Assembly: GCA_001789515.1 (NCBI GenBank)
Contig: MFZT01000011.1
Span: 2,972 to 12,757 of the forward strand
Source: Candidatus Roizmanbacteria bacterium RIFCSPHIGHO2_02_FULL_43_11
GTDB lineage: Bacteria > Patescibacteriota > Microgenomatia > UBA1406 > HO2-37-13b
DNA length: 9,786 bases
Direction: 5' to 3'
Below are positions 1-6,067 of this stretch, one piece after another. The notes beneath the pieces were generated by a model. That model ran no database searches. It had not been told where the DNA came from and saw nothing but the letters and a program-made list of their open reading frames with translations. The translations under genes and the position numbers were made by a program. The stretch's first letter is position 1. Every line of letters starts with the position of its first letter.

Positions 1-2283
1 CTCCTCCATGGTCGGACCGTCTGCGCGTTTCAGCTCTGCATGCACATGTCCGTTGCCATTGACTCCCTGTTGCAGAATATGTTTATCAAACCCATGTAGA
101 CCATAGCGCATAGACAATACCTTCGCAACAGCGTCCGGAAGGCTTCTCACTTGGGCCTTTCCAAAGCCCCGTACACCAGCTCCGCCAATATTCATAAGCT
201 CGTCAACAATCTTATTTACTTTCTCTTCCCATGTGTAATAGGTGTTGAGCCGCAAGGTAAATGAAATCATGCGACCAAGTCCCTCTGCCATTGCAAAAAG
301 GTCTGAACCCGCTTTGCCAACGCCATTGATAAAAACTTCCAATGGAACACCACTGGAATCCTCGTTAATGGTGATATAGGCTGTGCCCACAGGAGTATCC
401 ATACGGTACGTCGCTCCGACCATCACAGGCGGTCTTTTGATAATTTTTTCAACTTTTGGAGCTGCCACTGAGGGAAGGGCTTCTACAGCTTTATCTTCCT
501 TCTTATCCAGCCTTTCTAAAACTCCTTGTCGCGATCCGTCGCGCATGTACGTAATACCTTTCAGGCCCATATCATAGGCCATCATATACAGCTTTTTCAC
601 ATCTTCAACAGTATGGCTATTCGGGGCATTAACTGTCTTGGAAATTGATGAGTCAATATATTCCTGCGCAATAGCTTGGACTTTGACATGCTCGTCAGGA
701 GAGAGATCATTTGCACCAACAAAATAGGGTGGACGTTTTTCATTGGGATGTTTATCTTTCCATTCTTTGTAAAGTTTGTGATAGACAATGTCTTGTCCTC
801 CGCGCCACGTTTGTTTGTATTCAAATTCATACACCGGTTCTATACCAGAAGATGCTTCTGCAATAACGCTCGTTGTGCCTGTTGGCGCAACCGTGAGCAG
901 AACAGCGTTACGGATACCGGATTGCACAATCCTTTTTTGCAAACGCTTCGGCAAGTTCTGGATATGATGACCTTGCAAGTACTTCTTACTCTCGAACTTT
1001 GGAAATGATCCCTTTTCTTTGGCAATCTCTATGGAAGCCTCATAGGCATTGTTTCGAAGAGTTTTAAATATTTTACGAATCACCGGCAACGACTCGTCGC
1101 TTCCGTATGCCATCTTCATCTTGATCAGAGCGTCAGCAAGGCCCATGATTCCCAGCCCTGTTCGACGAATATCCTTTGCACACTGTTCGTTCTCTTTGAA
1201 AAAATAGTAGGTATCGTCAATAACATTGTCCAAAAAGCGCATGGCAACTTTGACGTCTGATCCAAACCTTTCATAATCAAACTGTCCACGCGTAACATAT
1301 GCAGATAAATTCATTGCGCCAAGATTGCACACTGCCCATGGACCAAGGGGTTGCTCACCGCAAGGGTTGGTCGCACATAACGTTTCAAAGTACCAGGTAT
1401 TACTCCGGCGATTGCTTCTCTCTAGGAAGTGAAGTCCGGGCTCTGCAGAGCGCCAAGCCGCAGTACATATTTGATTCCATAAGTCGCGCGCTTTGACTGT
1501 TTTGTACGCTTTTACGTTATGTCCTGAAGCTCGCCAAGCATTGATATTTCCGTCCCATTTTTCATTGTATTCAGGATCATCTAAATCAGGGAATATTAGA
1601 TCCCAATCTTTATCCTGTTTCACTGCTTCCATAAAAGCATCTGAAAGACATACTGACAAATTTGCACCATTGATTTTAGTAAGGTCCTGCTTTACCGTGA
1701 TAAACTCTTCTACATCCGGGTGCCAGTCCCACAGCATTAGCATAGTTGCTCCACGACGAGATCCTCCTTGTTGCACAACATCATGCGTTGCATAAGAAAA
1801 GAGCCCAGCCCATGTAACAGGTCCTGACGAAAAACCGTTTACTGTTTTTACCCGAGCACCACGGGGCCTCAAACTGGAGAGATTGAGTCCCACTCCACCC
1901 GATCGTGCCTGAATCTCCACAAGCTGATTAAGAGACTCCAGAATACCTCCTCGAGAATCTTTTGGATCAGGAATGACAAAGCAGTTGTAGTATGTGACAT
2001 TAAAGTCAGTACCTGCCCCGGAGAGAATCCGCCCGCCTGGAACAAATTTAAAATCCTTGAGCACATCATAAAACTTCTTCTCCCACAATTTTTTTTCAGA
2101 GGACGTTTTTTCCTGCTGGGCAATGCCACGAGCAACACGCTGCCACATCTCCTCAGGAGCCTTTTCCACAGGGTCTCCTGCAACGTTTTTTAACGCATAC
2201 CGATCCATAAAGACCTTGTGAGCAATGCCCGTCAGTTTCATAGTCCTATTACGTTGCCCCGAAAGCTTTCGCGCCATCTTCAT
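1..2283 (-). CDS. nrdJ: Adenosylcobalamin-dependent (class II) ribonucleotide reductase, 3' end beyond window
   Basis: Reduces ribonucleotides to deoxyribonucleotides using a cobalamin-derived thiyl radical, without oxygen or a partner radical subunit. The frame is open for 761 codons from ATG 2283 to the left edge, so the C-terminus is missing. Visible family marks: NCF with Cys101 and CNL with Cys319 (likely the redox pair), the NPCGE motif at residues 306-310 with Asn306, thiyl-radical Cys308 and Glu310, and PTGTTS at 467-472. There is no room for an N-terminal ATP cone before the catalytic domain. A TGA lies directly upstream in frame, so 2283 is the first possible ATG; ATG 2277 is an alternative. 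The nearest GGAGG (2301-2305) is 17 nt away, which is long. The gene follows nrdR by 29 nt and is probably co-transcribed with it. Class II and nrdJ are inferred from motifs and from the absence of a nrdB gene nearby. Confidence 0.93.
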   Translation of the reverse strand, partial: MKMARKLSGQRNRTMKLTGIAHKVFMDRYALKNVAGDPVEKAPEEMWQRVARGIAQQEKTSSEKKLWEKKFYDVLKDFKFVPGGRILSGAGTDFNVTYYNCFVIPDPKDSRGGILESLNQLVEIQARSGGVGLNLSSLRPRGARVKTVNGFSSGPVTWAGLFSYATHDVVQQGGSRRGATMLMLWDWHPDVEEFITVKQDLTKINGANLSVCLSDAFMEAVKQDKDWDLIFPDLDDPEYNEKWDGNINAWRASGHNVKAYKTVKARDLWNQICTAAWRSAEPGLHFLERSNRRSNTWYFETLCATNPCGEQPLGPWAVCNLGAMNLSAYVTRGQFDYERFGSDVKVAMRFLDNVIDDTYYFFKENEQCAKDIRRTGLGIMGLADALIKMKMAYGSDESLPVIRKIFKTLRNNAYEASIEIAKEKGSFPKFESKKYLQGHHIQNLPKRLQKRIVQSGIRNAVLLTVAPTGTTSVIAEASSGIEPVYEFEYKQTWRGGQDIVYHKLYKEWKDKHPNEKRPPYFVGANDLSPDEHVKVQAIAQEYIDSSISKTVNAPNSHTVEDVKKLYMMAYDMGLKGITYMRDGSRQGVLERLDKKEDKAVEALPSVAAPKVEKIIKRPPVMVGATYRMDTPVGTAYITINEDSSGVPLEVFINGVGKAGSDLFAMAEGLGRMISFTLRLNTYYTWEEKVNKIVDELMNIGGAGVRGFGKAQVRSLPDAVAKVLSMRYGLHGFDKHILQQGVNGNGHVHAELKRADGPTMEE

Positions 2284-2300
2284 TCAGATTTCTGCAATAA

Positions 2301-2305
2301 CCTCC
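2301..2305 (-). promoter_or_regulatory. Distant Shine-Dalgarno motif before nrdJ
   Basis: The minus strand reads GGAGG here, inside the 29-nt gap between nrdR and nrdJ and 17 nt before ATG 2283. The motif is strong but its spacing is longer than the usual 5-10 nt. It shares CCGGAGGTT with the well-placed site before nrdR. It may guide reinitiation after nrdR, or it may be only partly functional. Confidence 0.45.
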
Positions 2306-2312
2306 GGGAAAT

Positions 2313-2759
2313 TTATAATAATTTCTTTAACTCCTTCTCAAAATCTTCAAGGTCTACAAATCTTTTAAATACAGCTGAAAAGCGAATGTATGCTACTTTG
2401 TCAACCTCTTTCAAATATTTTGATACGAGCTCCCCAATTATTTTACTTTCAACCTCTGTTGTCTCACCATTTTTTATATCCCCCTCAATTTTCTGAACGA
2501 TTTCTTCTACCTTATCCAGGCCTACGGTTGTTTTCTCAGTTGGATAAATGATGCTGTTACGCAACTTGTCTCTATCAAAACGCTCTCGCCGTCCATCCCG
2601 TTTGATCACAATGATAGGTAATTGCTCGGCACGCTCATAGGTTGTAAACCTTTTTGAGCAATCAGGACACTCTCTTCTTCTACGAATCACTGTTTCGTCT
2701 TCAGATGTTCGTGTCTCAACAACCTCAGTATTAGTGTTCTTGCAAAATATACACTGCAT
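2313..2759 (-). CDS. nrdR: Transcriptional repressor NrdR (zinc ribbon plus ATP cone)
   Basis: Nucleotide-sensing repressor of ribonucleotide reductase genes; it senses ATP/dATP through its ATP cone and binds paired NrdR boxes. The protein is 148 aa, close to the usual 150-160. The N-terminal zinc ribbon has Cys3, Cys6, Cys31 and Cys34, followed by the family signature RRRRECPDC and RFTTYER. From about residue 46 the ATP cone begins (LPIIVIKRDGRRERFDRDKL). I chose ATG 2759 over the in-frame ATG 2783 because MQCIFC matches the family N-terminus and because GGAGG sits 8 nt upstream. It lies first in an operon with nrdJ, its expected target, and its promoter carries NrdR-box-like sequences, suggesting it represses itself and nrdJ together. 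Confidence 0.96.
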   Translation of the reverse strand: MQCIFCKNTNTEVVETRTSEDETVIRRRRECPDCSKRFTTYERAEQLPIIVIKRDGRRERFDRDKLRNSIIYPTEKTTVGLDKVEEIVQKIEGDIKNGETTEVESKIIGELVSKYLKEVDKVAYIRFSAVFKRFVDLEDFEKELKKLL

Positions 2760-2767
2760 AATTTGAA

Positions 2768-2772
2768 CCTCC
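2768..2772 (-). promoter_or_regulatory. Ribosome binding site that fixes the nrdR start
   Basis: GGAGG on the minus strand with an 8-nt spacer to ATG 2759. It is the only textbook-spaced Shine-Dalgarno sequence found in the window and decides between the two candidate nrdR starts (2759 and 2783). Confidence 0.8.
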
Positions 2773-2781
2773 GGCTCGTCC

Positions 2782-2793
2782 ACCCATATGGGT
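2782..2793. repeat. Perfect 12-bp palindrome in the nrdR leader
   Basis: ACCCATATGGGT is a perfect inverted repeat in the predicted 5' untranslated region of nrdR. It shares the core CATATG with the NrdR-box-like site at 2806-2821; the two CATATG centres are 27 bp apart. Its flanks fit the NrdR consensus poorly, so it could be an accessory operator half or coincidence. Confidence 0.4.
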
Positions 2794-2805
2794 ATGTCCG
2801 ACTTC

Positions 2806-2821
2806 TCACCACATATGGTGT
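2806..2821. promoter_or_regulatory. Candidate NrdR box 1 (near the transcription start)
   Basis: On the minus strand the 16-mer reads ACACCATATGTGGTGA. Compared by eye with the NrdR-box consensus as I recall it (ACACWATATATWGTGT), 12 of 16 positions match, including both ACAC/GTG arms and the central ATAT. It lies immediately downstream of the -10 box at 2829-2834, covering the predicted start of transcription, which is where a repressor would block polymerase. Confidence 0.6.
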
Positions 2822-2828
2822 AACGACA

Positions 2829-2857
2829 AATGTAACAACACTAGGGACAGCTTTCAA
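2829..2857 (-). promoter_or_regulatory. Sigma-70-type promoter of nrdR-nrdJ
   Basis: On the minus strand, -35 TTGAAA (2852-2857, 5 of 6 to consensus) and -10 TACATT (2829-2834, 4 of 6) are separated by exactly 17 bp. The predicted transcription start is near 2822, giving a leader of about 60 nt that contains the nrdR Shine-Dalgarno site. The rest of the roughly 300-bp gap up to 3060 holds nothing else I can support except the -10 element at 3046-3054. Confidence 0.65.
2838..2853. promoter_or_regulatory. Candidate NrdR box 2 (between -35 and -10)
   Basis: The plus strand reads ACACTAGGGACAGCTT, a weaker match (10 of 16) with one strong half, ACACTA. Its importance is position: it is separated from box 1 by exactly 16 bp, the spacing typical of paired NrdR boxes, and it fills the spacer of the nrdR promoter. 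Confidence 0.45.
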
Positions 2858-3045
2858 TAATAACTTTCTGCATCAAATAACATCACCGTCGTCTGCAAAG
2901 CCCCAAATTGAAATTTTCATCCGTATAGTATGTACATCCGCAAAAAAATGTGAACAAGAATGTTGGTTTAATTCGACATGTCTTTGCATCTGTTATCGAG
3001 CAGGTTTTGAGACAACTTCTCGGATGCACACCTAAAAGTTGGAAG

Positions 3046-3054
3046 TGGTATACT
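3046..3054 (+). promoter_or_regulatory. Extended -10 promoter predicting a leaderless mRNA
   Basis: TGGTATACT is an extended -10 element (TGN plus TATACT at 3049-3054). Only 6 nt separate the hexamer from ATG 3061, so transcription would start at or within a base or two of the start codon. No good -35 hexamer is visible, as is usual for extended -10 promoters. Confidence 0.55.
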
Positions 3055-3060
3055 TTTTGT

Positions 3061-3804
3061 ATGGATGCTGATGAACTTCGAGAAACATTACATGAACACG
3101 ATTTTGAAGATCCTCATCGTGGTCCTCATATCGATAAGCAAGCACCCTCAACACATCAACCCGGTCTTTCTCAAGATCAAACCCACCCAAAGCCTCAAAA
3201 TCCCCAGGCTCTTTTTTCTTGGGTTGCACCTTTAAGAGCATACAAACAACAAACAGTGGGAGTGTTACGTTTCTACGTTGCAGTTGCAGTCCTTCTTACG
3301 CTCATCGTTTTTTTCTTTAAAGAGTTTATTTTGATCATTCCAATCTGGGCCATCATGTTTCTCGTGTACGCCCTCACCATTACTCCTCCTGAAAATACTG
3401 AACACATCATAACAAAGTTCGGCATACAAACAGCACAGCAGACATATCCATGGGAGAATTTATCACATTTTTATTTTATCAAAAAGTTTGACTATGATAT
3501 TGTGGTTATTTTCACTCGCATGCAGTTCACCCACCCCCTATACCTGGTTGTACCAAACCCACCGACAAAGCATGAAGTTTTGCATCATCTTTCAAATCAT
3601 CTGATATATCAAGAGAGCCCCAGAAAGACATTAACTGATAAAATGGCCGAGTGGTTGACAACCCTCATGCCCGAGGAAGCACCACCGAAGGGAGATACAG
3701 CTAACCAGCAAGCAGAGCATCCAGTTCATGGTGCAGGACATGAGGGATCGCCTCCTTCACACCAAACTTTCGCGCCCACAGAAGTACGCCTTCATCCGCA
3801 GTAA
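3061..3804 (+). CDS. Two-TM membrane protein with PH-like/cytosolic domain, CPR-type conserved hypothetical
   Basis: The function is unknown. The protein is 247 aa: a polar N-terminus (1-50) rich in His, Pro and Gln; a segment around VAPLRAYK (55-62); a tight pair of membrane helices (about 70-86 and 89-107); then a soluble beta-rich stretch with YPWENLSHFYF (129-139) and DIVVIFTR, resembling a PH-like fold after a helical hairpin. I recall similar proteins (W-x-APxRxxK, two TMs, PPE, YPWEEL) as conserved hypotheticals in Patescibacteria, but this is memory, not a search. An in-frame GTG at 2950 would add 37 residues. ATG 3061 is preferred because TATACT lies 6 nt before it. The last 34 residues, a His/Pro/Gly-rich tail, are encoded antisense to the PIN gene at 3701-4333. 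Confidence 0.75.
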   Translation: MDADELRETLHEHDFEDPHRGPHIDKQAPSTHQPGLSQDQTHPKPQNPQALFSWVAPLRAYKQQTVGVLRFYVAVAVLLTLIVFFFKEFILIIPIWAIMFLVYALTITPPENTEHIITKFGIQTAQQTYPWENLSHFYFIKKFDYDIVVIFTRMQFTHPLYLVVPNPPTKHEVLHHLSNHLIYQESPRKTLTDKMAEWLTTLMPEEAPPKGDTANQQAEHPVHGAGHEGSPPSHQTFAPTEVRLHPQ

Positions 3805-4333
3805 CAACAGCCCCATTCAGCTCCTTTGCTAAAACAATAATGTCCAAATCTGCCAAACTGTCGAGAAACTTTGTACGAGTTGCGTTACGATAACGGTCTC
3901 TGAGACGTTTTATGTGCTCTCCAATTGCCTTCTGATATTCGATTTTTGCTCCTGGTTCTAAAAGCTCCCGTGGAATTTCCGCAACAGCCTGAGCCATCTC
4001 TTCCTCCGCAACTTGCAAACCTCGATACGAACGGTGGCGAATTTCTTCAATGAGATCATAGAAAACCTCTGTTGCGAATTGGGTTTTGGACTTATCTGGA
4101 GCCTTAATGTTAATTTGTGCAATAAATTTATGAACATACTCTTCACTTTCATCGACAAAAGTCAAAAACTCTTCCAAAACTCGAGGAGGCATATAAAATT
4201 CAGCTTTTTGTAGAGATTTGAGTTTTTGGGCATAGTTCGTGACCGAGATAATAATCTCTTGGGGATTTGTACCAAAAGCAGTCTTCGCCTGCAGGTTGAA
4301 AAACAAATTGGTATCGAGAATATACGCCGACAT
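3701..4333 (-). CDS. PIN-domain protein, RNA ligase partner-like
   Basis: A likely metal-dependent ribonuclease-fold protein of 210 aa. PIN-domain acidic residues are visible: Asp7 in YILDTNLFF, Glu54/Glu55 in PPRVLEEF, Asp162/Asp164 in SLADLDIIVLAKE, and Asp180/Glu181 in TADEG. The length and the block from LDSLADLDIIVLAKE through ADEG and RKFGVKE closely resemble the 'RNA ligase partner' family (TIGR03875, MJ_0950-like), which co-occurs with an archaeal-type RNA ligase; this assignment is from memory of the family. No RNA ligase gene and no small antitoxin gene is adjacent, so a VapBC toxin is less likely. A long charged helical insert (about 65-150) also differs from short VapC toxins. No Shine-Dalgarno is evident; tandem AACTAGKT repeats run right up to the start codon. 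Its 3' end overlaps the convergent gene by 104 bp. Confidence 0.82.
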   Translation of the reverse strand: MSAYILDTNLFFNLQAKTAFGTNPQEIIISVTNYAQKLKSLQKAEFYMPPRVLEEFLTFVDESEEYVHKFIAQINIKAPDKSKTQFATEVFYDLIEEIRHRSYRGLQVAEEEMAQAVAEIPRELLEPGAKIEYQKAIGEHIKRLRDRYRNATRTKFLDSLADLDIIVLAKELNGAVVTADEGVLLWARKFGVKEAIPHVLHHELDALLAG

Positions 4334-4395
4334 AATTAGTTGAACTAGGTGAACTAGTTAAAACTAGTTATAACTAGGTAAACTGGGTGAACTAG
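4334..4395. repeat. Tandem 9-10 bp AACTAGKT repeat abutting the PIN gene start
   Basis: About 6.5 units begin at 4334, 4343, 4352, 4362, 4372, 4381 and 4390, each a variant of AACTAG(G/T)T plus one or two bases, with unit lengths 9, 9, 10, 10, 9, 9. AACTAGTT is itself palindromic. The array occupies the whole region immediately upstream of the PIN gene start, so it could hold its promoter or operator or could be a decaying microsatellite. Confidence 0.75.
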
Positions 4396-4430
4396 AGATC
4401 AGGATAACCCCCACCCTACGCCCTCCATAC

Positions 4431-4457
4431 TTCTATCCCTCTATACTCCTATCCTTC
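4431..4457. repeat. Degenerate 8-bp TATCCCTC repeat, copy A
   Basis: The plus strand carries units TATCCCTC, TATACTCC and TATCCTTC preceded by TTC. The same family recurs at 7601-7636, where copies are more regular. It lies just beyond the stop codon of the UbiA-family gene (4462) and upstream of the PIN gene. Confidence 0.6.
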
Positions 4458-4461
4458 CATC

Positions 4462-5382
4462 TCACACCACATACAGTAACACAATTACAATAGTCGCCCA
4501 TAACCCCATAATTGCCATAAGGCCTTTATCTCTGGTGATAAGCTTCTCTGGGGCTTCCCCTTGCTCCCTTTCATAAAGAAGCTGGCCGTATCGCGCAATG
4601 CCATATACCACAAGTGGTACTGTTACCATAAGCCATTTTCGTGCTTCGAATTCCGGCAGAATAAAGGATAAACCGCGAAAAATTGAGTGCTCAATGAGCG
4701 GGGGTGTTTCCAAAAAGGTATACAGCGAATAAGACGTAATGGTCATGGTTGCGAAAGTACTTGATAAAAAAAGCAGCATTGTTTCTTTGTAATTTACCAG
4801 TGCTGCTCGTGTGGTTGTACCTTGATTTACAAGCTCGGCATGGCGCTTCACAGAGGCAATGAACAGAGACATAAAAAAGATTGTCAGAAGAAGCCATATT
4901 TGAATGTGATACCCCGTTATCACAGATCCTGCAAACGCCCGTAGCATAAATGAAAACGCAATTGCAAAGATATCAAGGACTGGCTTCTGCTTAAAGTAGA
5001 GTGAATAAAAAAAATGCAAAAGGAGAAAGGTAAATGCCACAACAAAAAATGAAATACTTACAAATAACGCGCTGATTAGAGAAACAAAGGAAAGAATAAA
5101 GACCGCAAAAGTCGCATCCGGAATACTGAGTTTACCAGATGCAATAGGACGTTTTTTCTTTGCTGGGTGTTTTTTGTCCAGTGGAAAGTCGATAATGTCA
5201 TTTAATATATATGAAGTGCTTGACAGCATGCAAAAAATAACAAAACCAATAAGCGCTTTCATAAAAATGGGAGGATTAAACAGCTGACCGGCAAAAAGAA
5301 TACCTGTAAAGAGAATGGTATTTTTAATCCATTGATTGGGGCGCGCAGAAATGAGTGTATATTTTATGCGTTGAAGGTCCAT
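4462..5382 (-). CDS. UbiA-family membrane prenyltransferase, decaprenyl-phosphate phosphoribosyltransferase-like
   Basis: Integral membrane enzyme of 306 aa, the usual length for the family. The first metal/diphosphate-binding motif is NDIIDFPLDKKHP (61-73), followed by RPIASG (78-83). The second conserved region is LDIFAIAFSFMLRAFAG (136-152) with Asp137 and Arg148, then ASVKRHAEL (176-184). SARPNQWIKN at 12-21 and the N-D-D-D-HP pattern fit the branch that transfers phosphoribose from PRPP to decaprenyl (polyprenyl) phosphate (Rv3806c-like) better than ubiquinone or heme enzymes. The protein is rich in membrane helices, about eight or nine by eye. The expected partners for arabinose epimerisation (dprE1/dprE2-like) are not nearby, so the product is inferred. 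ATG 5382 begins 11 nt after TATAAT; no convincing Shine-Dalgarno is present, only GGGG next to the -10 box. Confidence 0.85.
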   Translation of the reverse strand: MDLQRIKYTLISARPNQWIKNTILFTGILFAGQLFNPPIFMKALIGFVIFCMLSSTSYILNDIIDFPLDKKHPAKKKRPIASGKLSIPDATFAVFILSFVSLISALFVSISFFVVAFTFLLLHFFYSLYFKQKPVLDIFAIAFSFMLRAFAGSVITGYHIQIWLLLTIFFMSLFIASVKRHAELVNQGTTTRAALVNYKETMLLFLSSTFATMTITSYSLYTFLETPPLIEHSIFRGLSFILPEFEARKWLMVTVPLVVYGIARYGQLLYEREQGEAPEKLITRDKGLMAIMGLWATIVIVLLYVV

Positions 5383-5393
5383 AACTACGCCCC

Positions 5394-5402
5394 ATTATAG
5401 CA
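5394..5402 (-). promoter_or_regulatory. Consensus extended -10 promoter of the UbiA-family gene
   Basis: The minus strand reads TGCTATAAT, a perfect extended -10 element. Its hexamer ends 11 nt before ATG 5382, predicting a leader of only about 3-5 nt. The gene therefore probably has its own promoter even though the exonuclease gene upstream is co-directional and ends 75 nt away. Confidence 0.65.
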
Positions 5403-5457
5403 GGTAAGAATTCGTAAAAATCAGGAGAGTGCGTTTTCCTATGTTTTTAGTTGACTG

Positions 5458-6045
5458 TTAGAAAGGCAAGGATAAGTTAACGCTATCACTAAGACCCTGG
5501 TAGGACATAAATTGTTCCCATTGCACAAAAACCGTCTTAGGCTCTGGATCGGCCCCGCGGGATGGATAGTGAATTTTGCCCTGTGTAACACCAAAATTAA
5601 AAAGCTCCTTTGTCAGACGTACATCATCAAGGCAGTAGCTCTTTAGTTCATCCAGCTTTCCTTCATTATAAAGCCTGATTGCTTCCAGACCGTGTCCGCT
5701 TTTCCCTTCTCCAAGAGTTGCCTTTACGATATCGTCAAGTCTCAGCCTGTAGCCAAGTAAACGCTTGACGTCTTTAAGAATATCAAAGGTTTTAAAACGC
5801 AAAATGTCCCCAGGATAGTATGGCTGAAGGACAGGGAGATCAAACTGGTCAATATTAAATCCTACAATAATCGATGCATTTTCAAGGTATTGAAACATCT
5901 CCGGAAGCGCAAATTCTTCAAATACAATAAGGGCATCTGTCGCATAATCATATAGACCTGCAACAGAAATCCCAAGGTCCTGTGGATTTGGGGCTTCACG
6001 GAAGGTCTTTTTTGTTTCCAAATCAATAACAACAGGTTTTCTCAT
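5458..6045 (-). CDS. Stand-alone DEDDy 3'-5' exonuclease (RNase H-like fold)
   Basis: A 195-aa single-domain nuclease of the DnaQ-like/RNase_H_2 superfamily. Exo I is VIDLET with Asp8 and Glu10. Exo II is GFNIDQFDLPVL with Asn64 and most likely Asp69 (Asp66 also possible). Exo III is YCLDDVRLT with Tyr137 and Asp141, the Y-x3-D spacing of the DEDDy class. All four acidic residues and the Tyr are present, so it should be catalytically active on single-stranded DNA or RNA ends; the substrate cannot be told from sequence. Unlike many relatives it is not fused to a polymerase or helicase. The gene starts 22 nt after the stop of the unknown helical gene at 6068-6478 on the same strand, suggesting one transcript. 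No Shine-Dalgarno precedes ATG 6045. Confidence 0.82.
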   Translation of the reverse strand: MRKPVVIDLETKKTFREAPNPQDLGISVAGLYDYATDALIVFEEFALPEMFQYLENASIIVGFNIDQFDLPVLQPYYPGDILRFKTFDILKDVKRLLGYRLRLDDIVKATLGEGKSGHGLEAIRLYNEGKLDELKSYCLDDVRLTKELFNFGVTQGKIHYPSRGADPEPKTVFVQWEQFMSYQGLSDSVNLSLPF

Positions 6046-6067
6046 ATCAAAAATGTTTCATTGTTTT

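Noticed and set aside
1869..2183. 104-codon minus-strand reading frame rich in Arg and Leu
   Set aside because: It is a shifted frame inside nrdJ with no recognisable motif.
1..2283. Possible broken or frameshifted ribonucleotide reductase, since short frames crowd the region on both strands
   Set aside because: Reading the minus strand by hand gives one uninterrupted 761-codon frame with all motifs in order; the short frames are shadows.
2860..3045. Small RNA or tRNA gene in the nrdR upstream gap
   Set aside because: No cloverleaf, strong stem or terminator could be seen by eye.
3701..4333. VapC toxin of a toxin-antitoxin pair
   Set aside because: No small antitoxin gene precedes it, and its 210-aa length with a long helical insert does not fit typical VapC proteins.
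4334..4395. CRISPR-like array
   Set aside because: Units are only 9-10 bp with no unique spacers and no cas genes nearby; it is a short tandem repeat.
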